A model generated the notes under the pieces. That model ran no database searches and was not told the origin of the DNA. It was given only the letters and a program-made list of their open reading frames with translations. A stretch of DNA of 64,000 nt from a candidate division KSB1 bacterium. Lineage in GTDB: Bacteria; Zhuqueibacterota; Zhuqueibacteria; Zhuqueibacterales; Zhuqueibacteraceae. Position 1 is the stretch's first letter. The number at the start of each line of letters is the position of its first letter. The position numbers were made by a program, and so were the translations under genes. The DNA is taken from NCBI GenBank assembly GCA_034506255.1, contig JAPDPX010000008.1, positions 124,001 to 188,000 of the forward strand. Reading direction: 5' to 3'. This document shows, one piece after another, positions 26,988-37,342 of the stretch.

Positions 26988-27500
26988 AACAATCTGATCA
27001 GAAGCACCACGGCGGGGCGGTGCTCGCTGCAGAGGTCGGCCTTCCCCCGCTGAATGCTGTGACCTCCGGGTTGTCCCGTCGCAGTTTCACGCAAGCAGAT
27101 GACGGCACGACGCGCATGAAAAGAAGCGCGGCCGCGCACCCGGCGTTGTGCCGCAAAATTGCCACTCCGGCGCCGGCATTTTCGTGGCTCCGCCGGGTAT
27201 GCTGCCAGATGCCGGCCTCGGCAGTGACCAAGCACCACAAAGAATTGCGGTCGATCAAAAAACAATGCCGGCCAGGGCATCGGCAGTGCAAAAGCTGGGG
27301 GAAATGCCCGTGGCGCGGCCGTCAATTGCTCGCTTGCTGTTCCGGCGCGTGCAGTGCGCGTGGAATTTGGATGCGGTACATGAGGAGGTTTTTGGGTTCG
27401 CCGTGACGCTTGCAGTCACCACGGCGGCAAGCACAGGCTGAAAAGTGCTCACATCACTTCAGCATCCCACAGTCCAACCCCAAGCCAAGGGAGGTGTTCC
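26988..27500. other. Intergenic region, nothing recognised
   Basis: About 510 bases between the LacI-family gene and the triple-repeat protein gene. I see no operator matching the AAAnCGnTTT core, no terminator and no small gene here. Confidence 0.4.
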
Positions 27501-30500
27501 ATGCAATCTCGCTTGACCGTCTTGCTGGCGCTGCCCCTCATCTTCTGTTTGATGGGGACAGGCAGCGTGCACAGCCAGATCAACACGATTGTCAACGGCG
27601 GTTTTGAGAACGCCGAAGCGCCGGCCTACTGGCACAAAGCCAATGCCGGCGGGGCAACGCTGGAATGGGCGAGTGACGTCTATCGCTCTCCGCAGCGTTC
27701 ATTGAAGATCAGCAAGAGCAGCGGTTCCGATGCGCCGATGTGGGAATCCGACAACCTCGCCAGGTTGAATTGGAATCCGGTGGGTGGCATTCCCGCCAAC
27801 ATCGAAATGGAAGTCGGCGGCTGGGTGAAAACCTCGGGGGTGAATGTCAATCCCGCCAGCGACGACGCCCGGATCACGCTGTCCTTTTGGTTTTTCGATG
27901 CCAGCGATGCCCTGATCTTCGGCCAGCCCGTCGTGATCGCCGTGCCGCAAGGCCAGGCCACCAGCGATTGGAGCGAAATCAAGAACAGCACCGCGGTGGT
28001 ACTGCCGGTGGATGCCGCCCGCCTGGTGGTGCAGTTCAAATTTGGCGCCAGTGCCACCGGCACGGTCTGGCTCGACGACATTTTTCTGCGGAACGCACCC
28101 GGCGCGCAGGGCTGGCTGGGCGATCTCTACAACGGCAACTTTGGCGTTCCCGCCAACTGGTTCTTCTGGAAAGGCCAGATGAGTGAGGGGGTGGCTGGCA
28201 AGGGCGTGGTCACCATCACCAGCGAAGCGTCACACTCCGGCACTTACTCCCTGCTGGTGGAGGATGATGGCAGCAATCCGGATGAGGTCGTGGCGATTTC
28301 CGATCGCAATCCCATCGAGCCGGGCCGCGCCTACGGCATCTCCGCCTGGGTCAAGCTCGCCGGGGTCAATACCAATGAGCCCTTTGACGTCGAGAAGGCG
28401 GTGTTCTTCACATTGACCTATCACACCGACGCCGCCGGCTGGGCGGAAATCTCCGGACAGGATTTCTTCGTTGTCGATCAATCCGCCCGCGAGCGCGACT
28501 GGACGCTTTACTCCTTCACCTTCACACCGCCGGCCAACGCCACGCGTCTCTCGGTGCGCGCCCGTCTGCAACATCAGGCCACCGGCAAAACCTACTGGGA
28601 TGATTTTCGCATGTACCCGGTGGAAGTGGCCAGAAAGAATTTGACCCTGGATGAATCGAGCCGACCAGCCTACTGGGAGGGCTTCCACAACGGCGGCCAG
28701 GCGGTGTGGACTGGCAAAGTCTATCGTTCCGCCGAACGCAGCCTGATGCTCAGCAAGAACGCCGGCAGCAGCGCCGATCCAATCTGGCTGGCGCGGCAGA
28801 TGGCAAAATTGAACTGGAATCCCTCCGGCGGTGTGCCAGCCAACATCGAGATGGAAATCGGCGGCTGGGTGAAAACGGAGAATGTCAACACCAACCCCGC
28901 CAACGACGCGGCGAAGATTCAACTCCGCTTCAAGTTTTTCGATGCTTCGCACAATTTGATTTTCGGCCAGCCGGTGGTGCTGGACGTGCCGCAGACGCAA
29001 GCCTCCACCGAGTGGACCGAAATCAAGAACGGCTCCGCCGTGGTGCTGCCGGTCGCTGCCGATTCGATGGTGATCGAATTTCAGATGGGGCCGAATGCCA
29101 GCGGCACCGTCTATCTCGATGACGTCTTCATGCGCAATGCGCCGGGCGCGCAGGGCTGGCTGGGCGATCTTTACAATGGCAATTTTGGTGTGCCCGAAGG
29201 CTGGTTCTTCTGGAAGGGACAGATGAGCGAGGGCGTGGCTGGCAAGGGCATCGTCACCATCACCGCGCAATACTCCTACAGCGGGCGCTATTCGTTGCGC
29301 GTCAGCGATGATGCCGGCAATCCCGACGAAGTCGTGGCCATTTCCGACCGCAACCCGGTGCAGCCCAACACCGAGTATCTGGTCACCGCACGCGTCAAGC
29401 GCGTCGGCACGGTTCTCAATCCGCCGCCACGTGACGTGGAGAAGGCGATTTTCTTCACCGTCACCTATCACGGCAACAGCCCCACCGGCTGGGATGAAAA
29501 ACGCGGCGAGGATTTCTTCGTCATTGATCAAACCACCGTCGATCGGGACTGGACACAGTACTCCTTCCGGTTGAAAACCCGCGCGGATGAACATCGCCTC
29601 TCGATCCGCGCCCGCTTGCAGCATCAAGCCACGGGTGACACCTATTGGGATGAATTTCACGTTGTGCCCATCGCCACGCCGAATGCCAATTTGAGCTTCG
29701 ACGAGGCGGAGGTGCCGGCTTACTGGATGAAGCTGAACACCGATGCCGCCACCGTTGAATGGGCCACCGATCAGGTCCGTTCGCCGCAGCGGTCGTTGAA
29801 GATCAGCAAGGTCGGGGGCGGGGGCGAGCCGGCCTGGCAGACGCGCGCCAACATGGCCAAGCTCAACTGGAACCCGGTGACCGGCACGCCGGCCAACGTC
29901 GAAATGGAAATCGGCGGCTGGGTGAAAACCGAGAATGTCAACGTCAACCCCGGCGGTGCCAGCGGCGAGATTCAATTGCTTTATTCCTTCTATGACAAGA
30001 ATGGCGCACTGATCTTTGGTCAGCCCGTCGTGCTCAACGTGCCGCAGGCACAGCCCAGCACGGATTGGACGGAAATCAAGAACCCCTCGCCGGTGGTCCT
30101 GCCGGTTGACGCCGATTCCCTGGTGGTCACGTTCAAATTTGGCGCCGATGCCACCGGCACGGTTTGGCTCGACGATCTTTTCCTGCGTAATGCGCCCGGT
30201 GCACAGGGCTGGCTGGGTGATTTGTTCAACGCCAATTTCGGCACGCCGGAAGGCTGGTTTTTTTGGAAGGGGCAGATGAGTGAAGGTGTGGCCGGCAAAG
30301 GGGTGGTGAGCCTCAGCCGGGACTATGCACACTCCGGCGATTATTCCCTCCTGGTTTCCGATGATGCCGGCAACCCCGACGAAGTGGTGCTGATTGGCAA
30401 TCGCAACAGCGTGCAGGGCAATCGCGTTTATCAAGTCTCGGCCTGGGTGAAGACCGTGGGCGTCAACACCAACGTACCGTTTGATGTCGAGCAGGCGATT

Positions 30501-31034
30501 TTTTTCACCGTGACCTATCACAAGGCCGGAGCCGGTTGGGCGGAAGTGCGCGGTGAGGATTACTTTGTCATCGATCAAACGGTCACGGACAAGGACTGGT
30601 CGCTGTACAGCTTCACGCTGACCACGCCGGCGGAGGCCAATCGCATGTCGATTCGCGGCCGCATGCAACACCGGGCCACTGGCCGGGTTTACTTCGACGA
30701 TTTCGCGGTGGTGGAGGGTCAGGTGACGCGCGTGCAGGGCGGCCGGGAACTGCCTGCGGCCTACGCGCTGGCGCAGAATTATCCCAACCCGTTCAACCCC
30801 GAGACGCGCATCAGCTATGCCCTGCCGCGGGATGTCCATGTCACCCTTGCCATTTTCAATGCGCTCGGCCAGAAAGTGCGCACGCTGGTGCAGGCCAACC
30901 AGCCGGCCGGCCGGCATGAGATCGTGTGGGATGGCCGCAACGATGACGGCCAGTCGGTGGCCAGCGGCATCTATTTTTACCAACTGCGCACCGCGGATGC
31001 CAAACTCACGCGGCGCATGCTGCTGATGCGGTAG
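27501..31034 (+). CDS. Exported triple-repeat carbohydrate-binding-like protein with sorting domain
   Basis: A 1177-residue secreted protein built of three nearly identical units of about 350 residues, starting near residues 31, 380 and 730. Each unit has two jelly-roll-like modules. The first opens like EAPAYWHKANAGGATLEWAS and ends VWLDDIFLRNAPGAQGW; the second opens GDLYNGNFGVPANWFFWKGQ and ends near ATGKTYWDDFRM. These resemble CBM4/9-type carbohydrate-binding modules. A FlgD-like sorting domain begins ALAQNYPNPFNPETRI (about 1088). The signal peptide ends about residue 27. GGGAGG lies six bases before the ATG. No catalytic domain is evident, so a surface glycan-binding role, as for SusE/F-like proteins, is inferred. 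Confidence 0.85.
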   Translation: MQSRLTVLLALPLIFCLMGTGSVHSQINTIVNGGFENAEAPAYWHKANAGGATLEWASDVYRSPQRSLKISKSSGSDAPMWESDNLARLNWNPVGGIPANIEMEVGGWVKTSGVNVNPASDDARITLSFWFFDASDALIFGQPVVIAVPQGQATSDWSEIKNSTAVVLPVDAARLVVQFKFGASATGTVWLDDIFLRNAPGAQGWLGDLYNGNFGVPANWFFWKGQMSEGVAGKGVVTITSEASHSGTYSLLVEDDGSNPDEVVAISDRNPIEPGRAYGISAWVKLAGVNTNEPFDVEKAVFFTLTYHTDAAGWAEISGQDFFVVDQSARERDWTLYSFTFTPPANATRLSVRARLQHQATGKTYWDDFRMYPVEVARKNLTLDESSRPAYWEGFHNGGQAVWTGKVYRSAERSLMLSKNAGSSADPIWLARQMAKLNWNPSGGVPANIEMEIGGWVKTENVNTNPANDAAKIQLRFKFFDASHNLIFGQPVVLDVPQTQASTEWTEIKNGSAVVLPVAADSMVIEFQMGPNASGTVYLDDVFMRNAPGAQGWLGDLYNGNFGVPEGWFFWKGQMSEGVAGKGIVTITAQYSYSGRYSLRVSDDAGNPDEVVAISDRNPVQPNTEYLVTARVKRVGTVLNPPPRDVEKAIFFTVTYHGNSPTGWDEKRGEDFFVIDQTTVDRDWTQYSFRLKTRADEHRLSIRARLQHQATGDTYWDEFHVVPIATPNANLSFDEAEVPAYWMKLNTDAATVEWATDQVRSPQRSLKISKVGGGGEPAWQTRANMAKLNWNPVTGTPANVEMEIGGWVKTENVNVNPGGASGEIQLLYSFYDKNGALIFGQPVVLNVPQAQPSTDWTEIKNPSPVVLPVDADSLVVTFKFGADATGTVWLDDLFLRNAPGAQGWLGDLFNANFGTPEGWFFWKGQMSEGVAGKGVVSLSRDYAHSGDYSLLVSDDAGNPDEVVLIGNRNSVQGNRVYQVSAWVKTVGVNTNVPFDVEQAIFFTVTYHKAGAGWAEVRGEDYFVIDQTVTDKDWSLYSFTLTTPAEANRMSIRGRMQHRATGRVYFDDFAVVEGQVTRVQGGRELPAAYALAQNYPNPFNPETRISYALPRDVHVTLAIFNALGQKVRTLVQANQPAGRHEIVWDGRNDDGQSVASGIYFYQLRTADAKLTRRMLLMR

Positions 31035-31179
31035 TGCGGCGTACCGGAAGGGATGGTGGAATCGGGGTGCTTGGCGGGCGGTTGGCGGGTATGCCGCCGC
31101 CGCCCGTCAATCCTGTCGGGAGACGGTTGCAGAATTTGGGCATCACCGGACGCCATTTTTACAAGCTTGCGAGGCGATC

Positions 31180-33891
31180 ATGCCATCTTTCAACCGCCTG
31201 ATTGTCTTCTGCGTGTTGCTGGCAGCCCTGGCGGGCTTTGCCGGCACCACCGGAAAGATTGCCGGCAAAGTGACGGACCGGAAAAGTGGTGAGCCGCTGC
31301 CGGGTGTCACCATCGTGGTGGCGGGTACGCGCCTGGGCACTGTCACCGACCACGAGGGAAAATTCATCATCCTGCAGGTGCCGCCGGGCATCCATACCGT
31401 CCGCGCCTCGCTGATTGGCTATCAGGAAATGGTCTATGAAAGCGTCCGGGTTTCGATCGATCTCACCACGCCGCTTGACTTTCAGCTCGGCGAGACCGTG
31501 CTCGAGCTGGGGCAGACGGTCACGGTGGTGGCGCAACGGCCGCTGATTCAAAAAGACCTGACGTCCACCTCGAACACAGTGGGGGCGGAGACCATCGCGC
31601 AGTTGCCGGTGGACAATCTTTCCGAAGTGGTGAATTTGCAGGCAGGGGTGGTGGAGGGCCATTTTCGCGGCGGCCGCAGTGGCGAGGTGGCTTATCTCAT
31701 CAACGGCATTGCGGTCAATGATGTCTACTCCGGTTCGTTTGCCCTGCAGGTGGAAAACAACGCCATTCAGGAATTGGAAGTCATCAGCGGCACTTTCAAT
31801 GCCGAGTATGGCCAGGCCATGAGCGGGGTCGTCAATGTGGTGACCAAGGAGGGCGGGGAGCAGTTTCACGGCAGTCTCTCCAGTTTCCTCGGCGACTATG
31901 TCAGCACGCATGACGACATCTTTTGGAATATCGGCGCGTTCAATCCGATCTACAATTTTGAAGCGAGCTTTTCCGGGCCGCTGCCGCGATTGGGCAACAA
32001 ACTCACGTTCTTTGCCGCGGCGCGCGCGTATCACAACGAGGGCGCGCTTTACGGCCGCCGTGTCTTTTGGCCCTCGGACTCCTCGAATTTTCCCGGCAAT
32101 GCCGTGCGCGATTGGTACATCGAAGCACGCGGCCGCGGCTATCGTTTTCTCTCCGACGCCGACTTTCAGCGCCTGGCCGACAGCTTGAAAGCGAGCGCGG
32201 ATTTTGTGGCGATGAACCCCAACCGGCGCCTCACCGGGCAATTGAAACTGGTCTATCAGCCGGCCGCCAGTGTGAAAATCGACTATGAAGGCCTGCTGCA
32301 ACAGCGCGACTTTCGTGAATATGACCACAGCTTTCGCTTCAACCCGGACGGCAATTCCCGGCGCAAACAACGGGCATGGAGCAGCGCCCTGGCCGTGACC
32401 AGGGTCTTCAATAGCCGCACTTTTTTGCAAATCAAAGGCGCGGCGTTCAACACCGATTACCGGCAGTTCGTCCACGAGAACCCCCTCGATCCCGCCCATG
32501 TCAATCCCGAGTTGTTGAACGCCGCCAGCGGCAATGCCTTTCGCACCGGCGGCGAACAAATGTGGCATTTCTATCGCAACACCCGCACCCACATCGGCAA
32601 ACTGGATTTCACCTGGCAGGCAACCTCCCGCCATCTCCTCAAGATGGGGCTGGAAACCCGGCGGCACCGCCTGTGGTTGCGCGCGTTTGAAATCCGTCTG
32701 AATCGCGACACCGGTTTCAAGCCGCACGTGCCGCAGCAGACGAACAACGTCAGCAACAACGACATGTATCTGCGCCGGCCATATGAAATCTCGGCCTATG
32801 TGCAGGACAAGATGGAATTCGACGATCTCATCGTCAATGCCGGTTTGCGTTTCGACTATTTCAATGCCAACGGCAGGGTGCCGGACGATTTCGGCGCCCC
32901 CAACCTCGCGGGTCTGTTGCAAACCGGCGGCACCGGCCAGCTCAGCCCGCGCTTGGGTTTGGCCTATCCCATCACCGATCGCGGCGTGATTCACATTTCC
33001 TACGGCCATTTTTTCCAGATCCCCAATTTCGCGTATCTCTACTCCACGCCCGAGTTTGAAATCTATCCGACGCAATACTATGGCAGCACGCCGCCGCCGG
33101 AGCGCACGCCCAACGTGATCGGCAATGCCGCGCTCAAACCCCAGCACACGGCAATTTACGAAATCGGCCTGCAACAGCAGCTCGGCGAAGCCTTTGCGCT
33201 CGATCTTACCGCCTACGCCAAGGACATTCGCAATCTGCTCGGCACCGAGATTCTGTACACCGTGACCGGCATCCGCTATGCACGCTACATCAATCGTGAT
33301 TACGGCAGCGTGCGCGGCTTCACCGTGTCATTCGAAAAGCGCCGTTTCAACGGCCTGGCTGCCACCGTCGACTACACCTTTCAGATCGCCAGAGGCAATG
33401 CCAGTGATCCGAATTCCGCCTATCTCGACGTGCAGGCCAATCGTGAGCCCAACAAGGAGCTGGTGCCGTTGGAATGGGATCGCACCCACAGCCTGAACGT
33501 CACGCTCACCGCCGGCGATCCCGCGCGCCATTCGCTGGGTGTCATCGGCAAATTTGGCAGCGGCCTGCCCTACACGCCAACGGCGCAGAACGTGCGCACC
33601 GGCGTGGAAAACAGTGAGCGCCGGCCGAACTTCATCAATTTTGATCTCTATGTCTCTAAAAACGTGCGCCGGGCGGGCCTGCAGAGCACTGTTTTCGTGC
33701 GCGTCTACAATCTGTTCGACCGCAAGAACGAACTGCAAGTTTTCTCCGACACCGGCCGCGCCAACTATTCGCTGTCAGCGCTGACCGGCGGCACGATCCT
33801 CGGGCTGAATACTGCGCAGGAATATTTCACCCGCCCGGATTTCTATTCGGAACCGCGGCAGGTGATAGCGGGAGTGACGGTCGAGTTTTAA
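31180..33891 (+). CDS. TonB-dependent receptor with CarboxypepD_reg-like domain
   Basis: A 903-residue outer-membrane receptor. A signal peptide (about 1-22) is followed by a carboxypeptidase-regulatory-like beta-sandwich (KIAGKVTDRKSGEPLPGVTI, about 26-105), a plug domain (about 120-230, with ELEVISGTFNAEYGQAMSGVVNVVTKEG as the TonB-receptor signature) and a 22-strand-type barrel to the end (final strand PRQVIAGVTVEF, terminal F). It takes up large ligands using TonB energy and resembles SusC/OMR receptors. The neighbouring mannan-degrading genes suggest mannan or manno-oligosaccharides. No classical SusD gene follows; a different large exported protein sits there instead. GAGG precedes the ATG. 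Confidence 0.9.
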   Translation: MPSFNRLIVFCVLLAALAGFAGTTGKIAGKVTDRKSGEPLPGVTIVVAGTRLGTVTDHEGKFIILQVPPGIHTVRASLIGYQEMVYESVRVSIDLTTPLDFQLGETVLELGQTVTVVAQRPLIQKDLTSTSNTVGAETIAQLPVDNLSEVVNLQAGVVEGHFRGGRSGEVAYLINGIAVNDVYSGSFALQVENNAIQELEVISGTFNAEYGQAMSGVVNVVTKEGGEQFHGSLSSFLGDYVSTHDDIFWNIGAFNPIYNFEASFSGPLPRLGNKLTFFAAARAYHNEGALYGRRVFWPSDSSNFPGNAVRDWYIEARGRGYRFLSDADFQRLADSLKASADFVAMNPNRRLTGQLKLVYQPAASVKIDYEGLLQQRDFREYDHSFRFNPDGNSRRKQRAWSSALAVTRVFNSRTFLQIKGAAFNTDYRQFVHENPLDPAHVNPELLNAASGNAFRTGGEQMWHFYRNTRTHIGKLDFTWQATSRHLLKMGLETRRHRLWLRAFEIRLNRDTGFKPHVPQQTNNVSNNDMYLRRPYEISAYVQDKMEFDDLIVNAGLRFDYFNANGRVPDDFGAPNLAGLLQTGGTGQLSPRLGLAYPITDRGVIHISYGHFFQIPNFAYLYSTPEFEIYPTQYYGSTPPPERTPNVIGNAALKPQHTAIYEIGLQQQLGEAFALDLTAYAKDIRNLLGTEILYTVTGIRYARYINRDYGSVRGFTVSFEKRRFNGLAATVDYTFQIARGNASDPNSAYLDVQANREPNKELVPLEWDRTHSLNVTLTAGDPARHSLGVIGKFGSGLPYTPTAQNVRTGVENSERRPNFINFDLYVSKNVRRAGLQSTVFVRVYNLFDRKNELQVFSDTGRANYSLSALTGGTILGLNTAQEYFTRPDFYSEPRQVIAGVTVEF

Positions 33892-34052
33892 AAATTCGCA
33901 TGGCGCGGAACAAAACATTGACAGAAAAATGAAGGCCGAAAACATGGGATTGGTATCACTGAGGGAACCTTCATCTTGTTGAGCAACGAGAAGCCGTAAA
34001 AAATTTTCTGTCTTGTTTCTTTCTGTCACAAAAAATCAAATCGTGAAAATTT

Positions 34053-37000
34053 ATGAGATTGCTCAACAGAATCTTCAGGGCATTTTGTTGTATGGTCATG
34101 CTGGCGTCTGCCGCCTTTGCCCAGCGCCAGCCTGATCCCAACGTCGGGCAGTTGAAAAACACCCGCAAGGGCATCATGGACGGCAATCTTGTCCGCACGA
34201 TTTTTTGGAATCACGGCGAGGTGGCGGACTGGCCGAATCAACCCTCCGGCGAATGGCCGAAAGGTTCGGGCCATTCCTACGTCGATGGCGTGGCGCTGGT
34301 GGTAGCGGCGCCCATTGTCGATGCGCAGGGCCGGCGGCGCCATTCGGTGGTCACGCGTTATCGCGAAGATATGGACGTTTCGCCGGAACAAATTCCCTGG
34401 GGCTTTGCACCGTTGCCGGGTTATTTCAATGACAATCCCAAAACCAATCCCTCCAATGCACCGGCGATCAGCAACGATCCGCGCACCTGGCCGGTTCGCT
34501 GGCCGGACAAGCCGCTGGACTGGGCCGGGCTGTGGAATGGTTTCTTTGGCAAAGGCGTGACCAACGCGGATCTGGAATCCTACATGGTTTTCGATGACGA
34601 TCCCGACGAGGAATTTCTTTTCTACCCCGACCCGGCCGATTCCAGCCGGCGCGGCCTGGGTCTGGAGGTGGCGTCGCGCATGTTTCAATGGAACCAGGTG
34701 CTGGCGCAGGATGTCATCTTCGCGATTTACTTCATCACCAACGAAGGCATGACGGATTACGACAGCACCTATTTCGCGTTTCACATCGACTGGGGGATTG
34801 GCGGCACCGATGATTCCGCCGATGACGGCGGCAACTACGACGAGGATCTCGATATCGCGTGGGCGTTTGACGGCAACGGCTTCGGCAGCCCCGGCAACTG
34901 GTCGCCGGTCGGCGTCGGCGGCTTCGCCTTTCTGGAAAGCCCGGGAATTTTCCGGGACGCGCGCGACAATGATCATGATGGTTTGATCAACGAGCGCCGT
35001 GACAGCGGGCCCGGCGTTTTTTTGACGCAATATCCCTACGGAGTCGACGACGTCGCGGCGTTCAAAAAATTTTATCCGGAGCACGAGCTGCGGCCGCACT
35101 GGTCCGGCGACGAAAATATCGATTGGGACCCCTTCGAAGATATGAATCAAAACGGGGTGTGGGATCAGGGCGAACCGCTGCGCGACGATGTTGGCAGTGA
35201 TGGCCTCGGGCCCTTCGACGCCAACTATCCCGGCCCGGACCACGGCGAGGCGGACGGCATCCCAACCGCCGGCGAGCCGGACTTCGATTTCACCGACAAG
35301 GACGAGAGCGATCAAATTGGCCTCACCGGCTTCAACGTTTTCGTGCTGCACGAGTACAAGATGGAAAACGACGAAGCGTATTGGAACGGCCTGCGGGCGG
35401 CATTGCCGCCGCGCGACAAACTGGTGCAGAACACCAATCTCGGCATGTTCTTCGCCTCCGGCCCGTTTGAATTGAAAGCCGGCGACACGCAATTCTATTC
35501 CATGGCGCTGATGTTTGCCGAGGACATCAACGACCTGGCGCGCACCAAAAAAACCGTCCAGCAAATTTACAACGCCGACTATCGTTTTGCCAAACCGCCG
35601 GACAAACCACAACTCACCGCCATTGCCGGCGATCGCAAAGTCGTGCTTTACTGGGACGACAAAGCCGAGCGCTCCCATGACCCCTTCCTGCAAGATTTCG
35701 ATTTCGAGGGCTACAACATTTATCGGGCCACTGATCCGGAATTTCTCGAGGTGCAGACCATCACCGACAGCTACGGCAAAAAACGCTTCCGCGAGCCGAT
35801 TGCCAAGTTCGATTTGAAAAACGGCATCCGCGGCCTGCATCCCATCGACGTCGAAGGCATCAAATTCAATCTCGGCGATGACACCGGCTTGCAGCATTTT
35901 TACATTGACCGTAATGTCAAGAACGGCCAAACTTACTATTACGCGGTGGTGCCGTATGATCGCGGTTTGGTGGACACCACCGCCACCGGCGAAATTTCCG
36001 GCATCACGCCCTCGGAAGCCGCCAGCGTCATTAAAGTCAGTGTTGCCGGAGTGGTGCAAAGCACGGACATCAACACCGCGATCGTCACACCGCAGGCCCC
36101 CGCCGCCGGTTATGTCGATCCGCAAATCGACGGCGAGATTATTCACAACGGGCCGGGTACCGGCACCATCGAAGTGCAAATGCTGGATCCCGGCCGCATC
36201 AAAAACGGCAACCGTTATCGTTTCGTGTTCAGCGATACTTCGGCATTCGCCATTGATAAAGCGCCGAGATATTCGCTGGTCAACGTGACGACCGGCGATA
36301 CACTCGTCAAGCAGGCCCCCATTCTCGACGGCCGCGCCACCACGCCGGTGGCTGAGGGGTTTGTCAGTTTTCTGTTCAATGACACACAGGTGCAACTCTT
36401 GGAGGCGGAAACGGGCTGGCTGGTCGGCTCGAGCAACTACGGCGTGCGCGTTGGCTCCAATCGCAGCTTGATCGGCCGCTTCGTCACTTATCCGGCGGAT
36501 TTCGAGCTGCGCTTCTTCGACAGCATCGTCGATACGTCCGAATCGTTGCTCTTTGGCCAGCGCCGCATTCCCACCAATTTCAAAATTTGGAATCTCACCG
36601 AAGACCGGCAAATGGATTTTATTTTTGGCGACCGGGACAATGACGGCCAGTTCACGCCGGGAGATTCCGTGACCATTGTCACCGGCTCGGCGCTGGGCCA
36701 ACGCCCGCAAGGCTCCCGTTTTCGGGCGGCATGGACGATTTTCTTCGATAATCCCGGTGCATCTCCAAAACCGCCCCAAGCCGGTGACGTTTATCGCCTC
36801 GTCGTCAGCAAGCCGTTCCGCACCGGGGAATCCTTCGAGTTCAAGATTCGCGGTGCGCGCGTTGATCCGCAACGCGCAAAGAATGCGCTGGCCGACATAG
36901 CCGTCGTGCCGAATCCCTATGTGGGCGCGGCTTCGTGGGAGCCGCGCAATCCATTTCAATTCGGCCGCGGCGAACGCCGGATTTATTTCATCAATCTGCC

Positions 37001-37202
37001 GGCCAGATGCACGATCCGGATCTACACCATGCGTGGCTATCTGGTGGATACCATCGAGCACGAGGCACCGGCCGAAAATGGCGCCGAGGCATGGGATTTG
37101 ATTTCAAAGGATGGGATGAACATTGCGTACGGGGTCTACATTTATCACGTCGACGCGCCGGGGATTGGAACGCAGATTGGAAAGTTTGCGGTGATCAAAT
37201 AA
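34053..37202 (+). CDS. Large exported protein in SusD position
   Basis: A 1049-residue secreted protein with signal peptide FRAFCCMVMLASAAFA (8-23). The N-terminal half is rich in Asp/Gly/Trp, with calcium-type loops such as DNDHDGLINERRD and DMNQNGVWDQGEPL. A fibronectin type III-like domain with KVVLYWDDKAE and a GYNIYRATDPEF strand follows near 530-570. The C-terminus (VVPNPYVGAASW ... FAVIK) resembles a sorting-type domain but lacks the YPNPFNP form. Proteins of this layout recur beside TonB receptors and PorV-like barrels in FCB bacteria, but I know no assigned function. Its place right after the receptor suggests a surface substrate-capturing partner analogous to SusD. Start context is weak (no clear Shine-Dalgarno). 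Confidence 0.75.
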   Translation: MRLLNRIFRAFCCMVMLASAAFAQRQPDPNVGQLKNTRKGIMDGNLVRTIFWNHGEVADWPNQPSGEWPKGSGHSYVDGVALVVAAPIVDAQGRRRHSVVTRYREDMDVSPEQIPWGFAPLPGYFNDNPKTNPSNAPAISNDPRTWPVRWPDKPLDWAGLWNGFFGKGVTNADLESYMVFDDDPDEEFLFYPDPADSSRRGLGLEVASRMFQWNQVLAQDVIFAIYFITNEGMTDYDSTYFAFHIDWGIGGTDDSADDGGNYDEDLDIAWAFDGNGFGSPGNWSPVGVGGFAFLESPGIFRDARDNDHDGLINERRDSGPGVFLTQYPYGVDDVAAFKKFYPEHELRPHWSGDENIDWDPFEDMNQNGVWDQGEPLRDDVGSDGLGPFDANYPGPDHGEADGIPTAGEPDFDFTDKDESDQIGLTGFNVFVLHEYKMENDEAYWNGLRAALPPRDKLVQNTNLGMFFASGPFELKAGDTQFYSMALMFAEDINDLARTKKTVQQIYNADYRFAKPPDKPQLTAIAGDRKVVLYWDDKAERSHDPFLQDFDFEGYNIYRATDPEFLEVQTITDSYGKKRFREPIAKFDLKNGIRGLHPIDVEGIKFNLGDDTGLQHFYIDRNVKNGQTYYYAVVPYDRGLVDTTATGEISGITPSEAASVIKVSVAGVVQSTDINTAIVTPQAPAAGYVDPQIDGEIIHNGPGTGTIEVQMLDPGRIKNGNRYRFVFSDTSAFAIDKAPRYSLVNVTTGDTLVKQAPILDGRATTPVAEGFVSFLFNDTQVQLLEAETGWLVGSSNYGVRVGSNRSLIGRFVTYPADFELRFFDSIVDTSESLLFGQRRIPTNFKIWNLTEDRQMDFIFGDRDNDGQFTPGDSVTIVTGSALGQRPQGSRFRAAWTIFFDNPGASPKPPQAGDVYRLVVSKPFRTGESFEFKIRGARVDPQRAKNALADIAVVPNPYVGAASWEPRNPFQFGRGERRIYFINLPARCTIRIYTMRGYLVDTIEHEAPAENGAEAWDLISKDGMNIAYGVYIYHVDAPGIGTQIGKFAVIK

Positions 37203-37342
37203 GCTCTGAGGTCGAAAGTCCGAGTTCCGTTGGCCAGATGGAATAATGAATACTCGCCCTCGCTTTGGAAATCGTTCAAAACGGGTAAGAGCAACTTAAA
37301 CGGACATTCCCAAAATCATCATTGACCAAAACGAGCAAAGCA

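Noticed and set aside
28230..30983. 917-residue minus-strand frame
   Set aside because: Antisense shadow of the triple-repeat protein; repeats in it merely mirror the repeats of the real gene.
34026..37061. 1011-residue open frame on the minus strand
   Set aside because: It lies antisense to the exported protein gene at 34053-37202 in GC-rich DNA; the translation is low-complexity, rich in A/G/V/R/H and lacks domains. The opposite strand has a signal peptide and recognisable structure.
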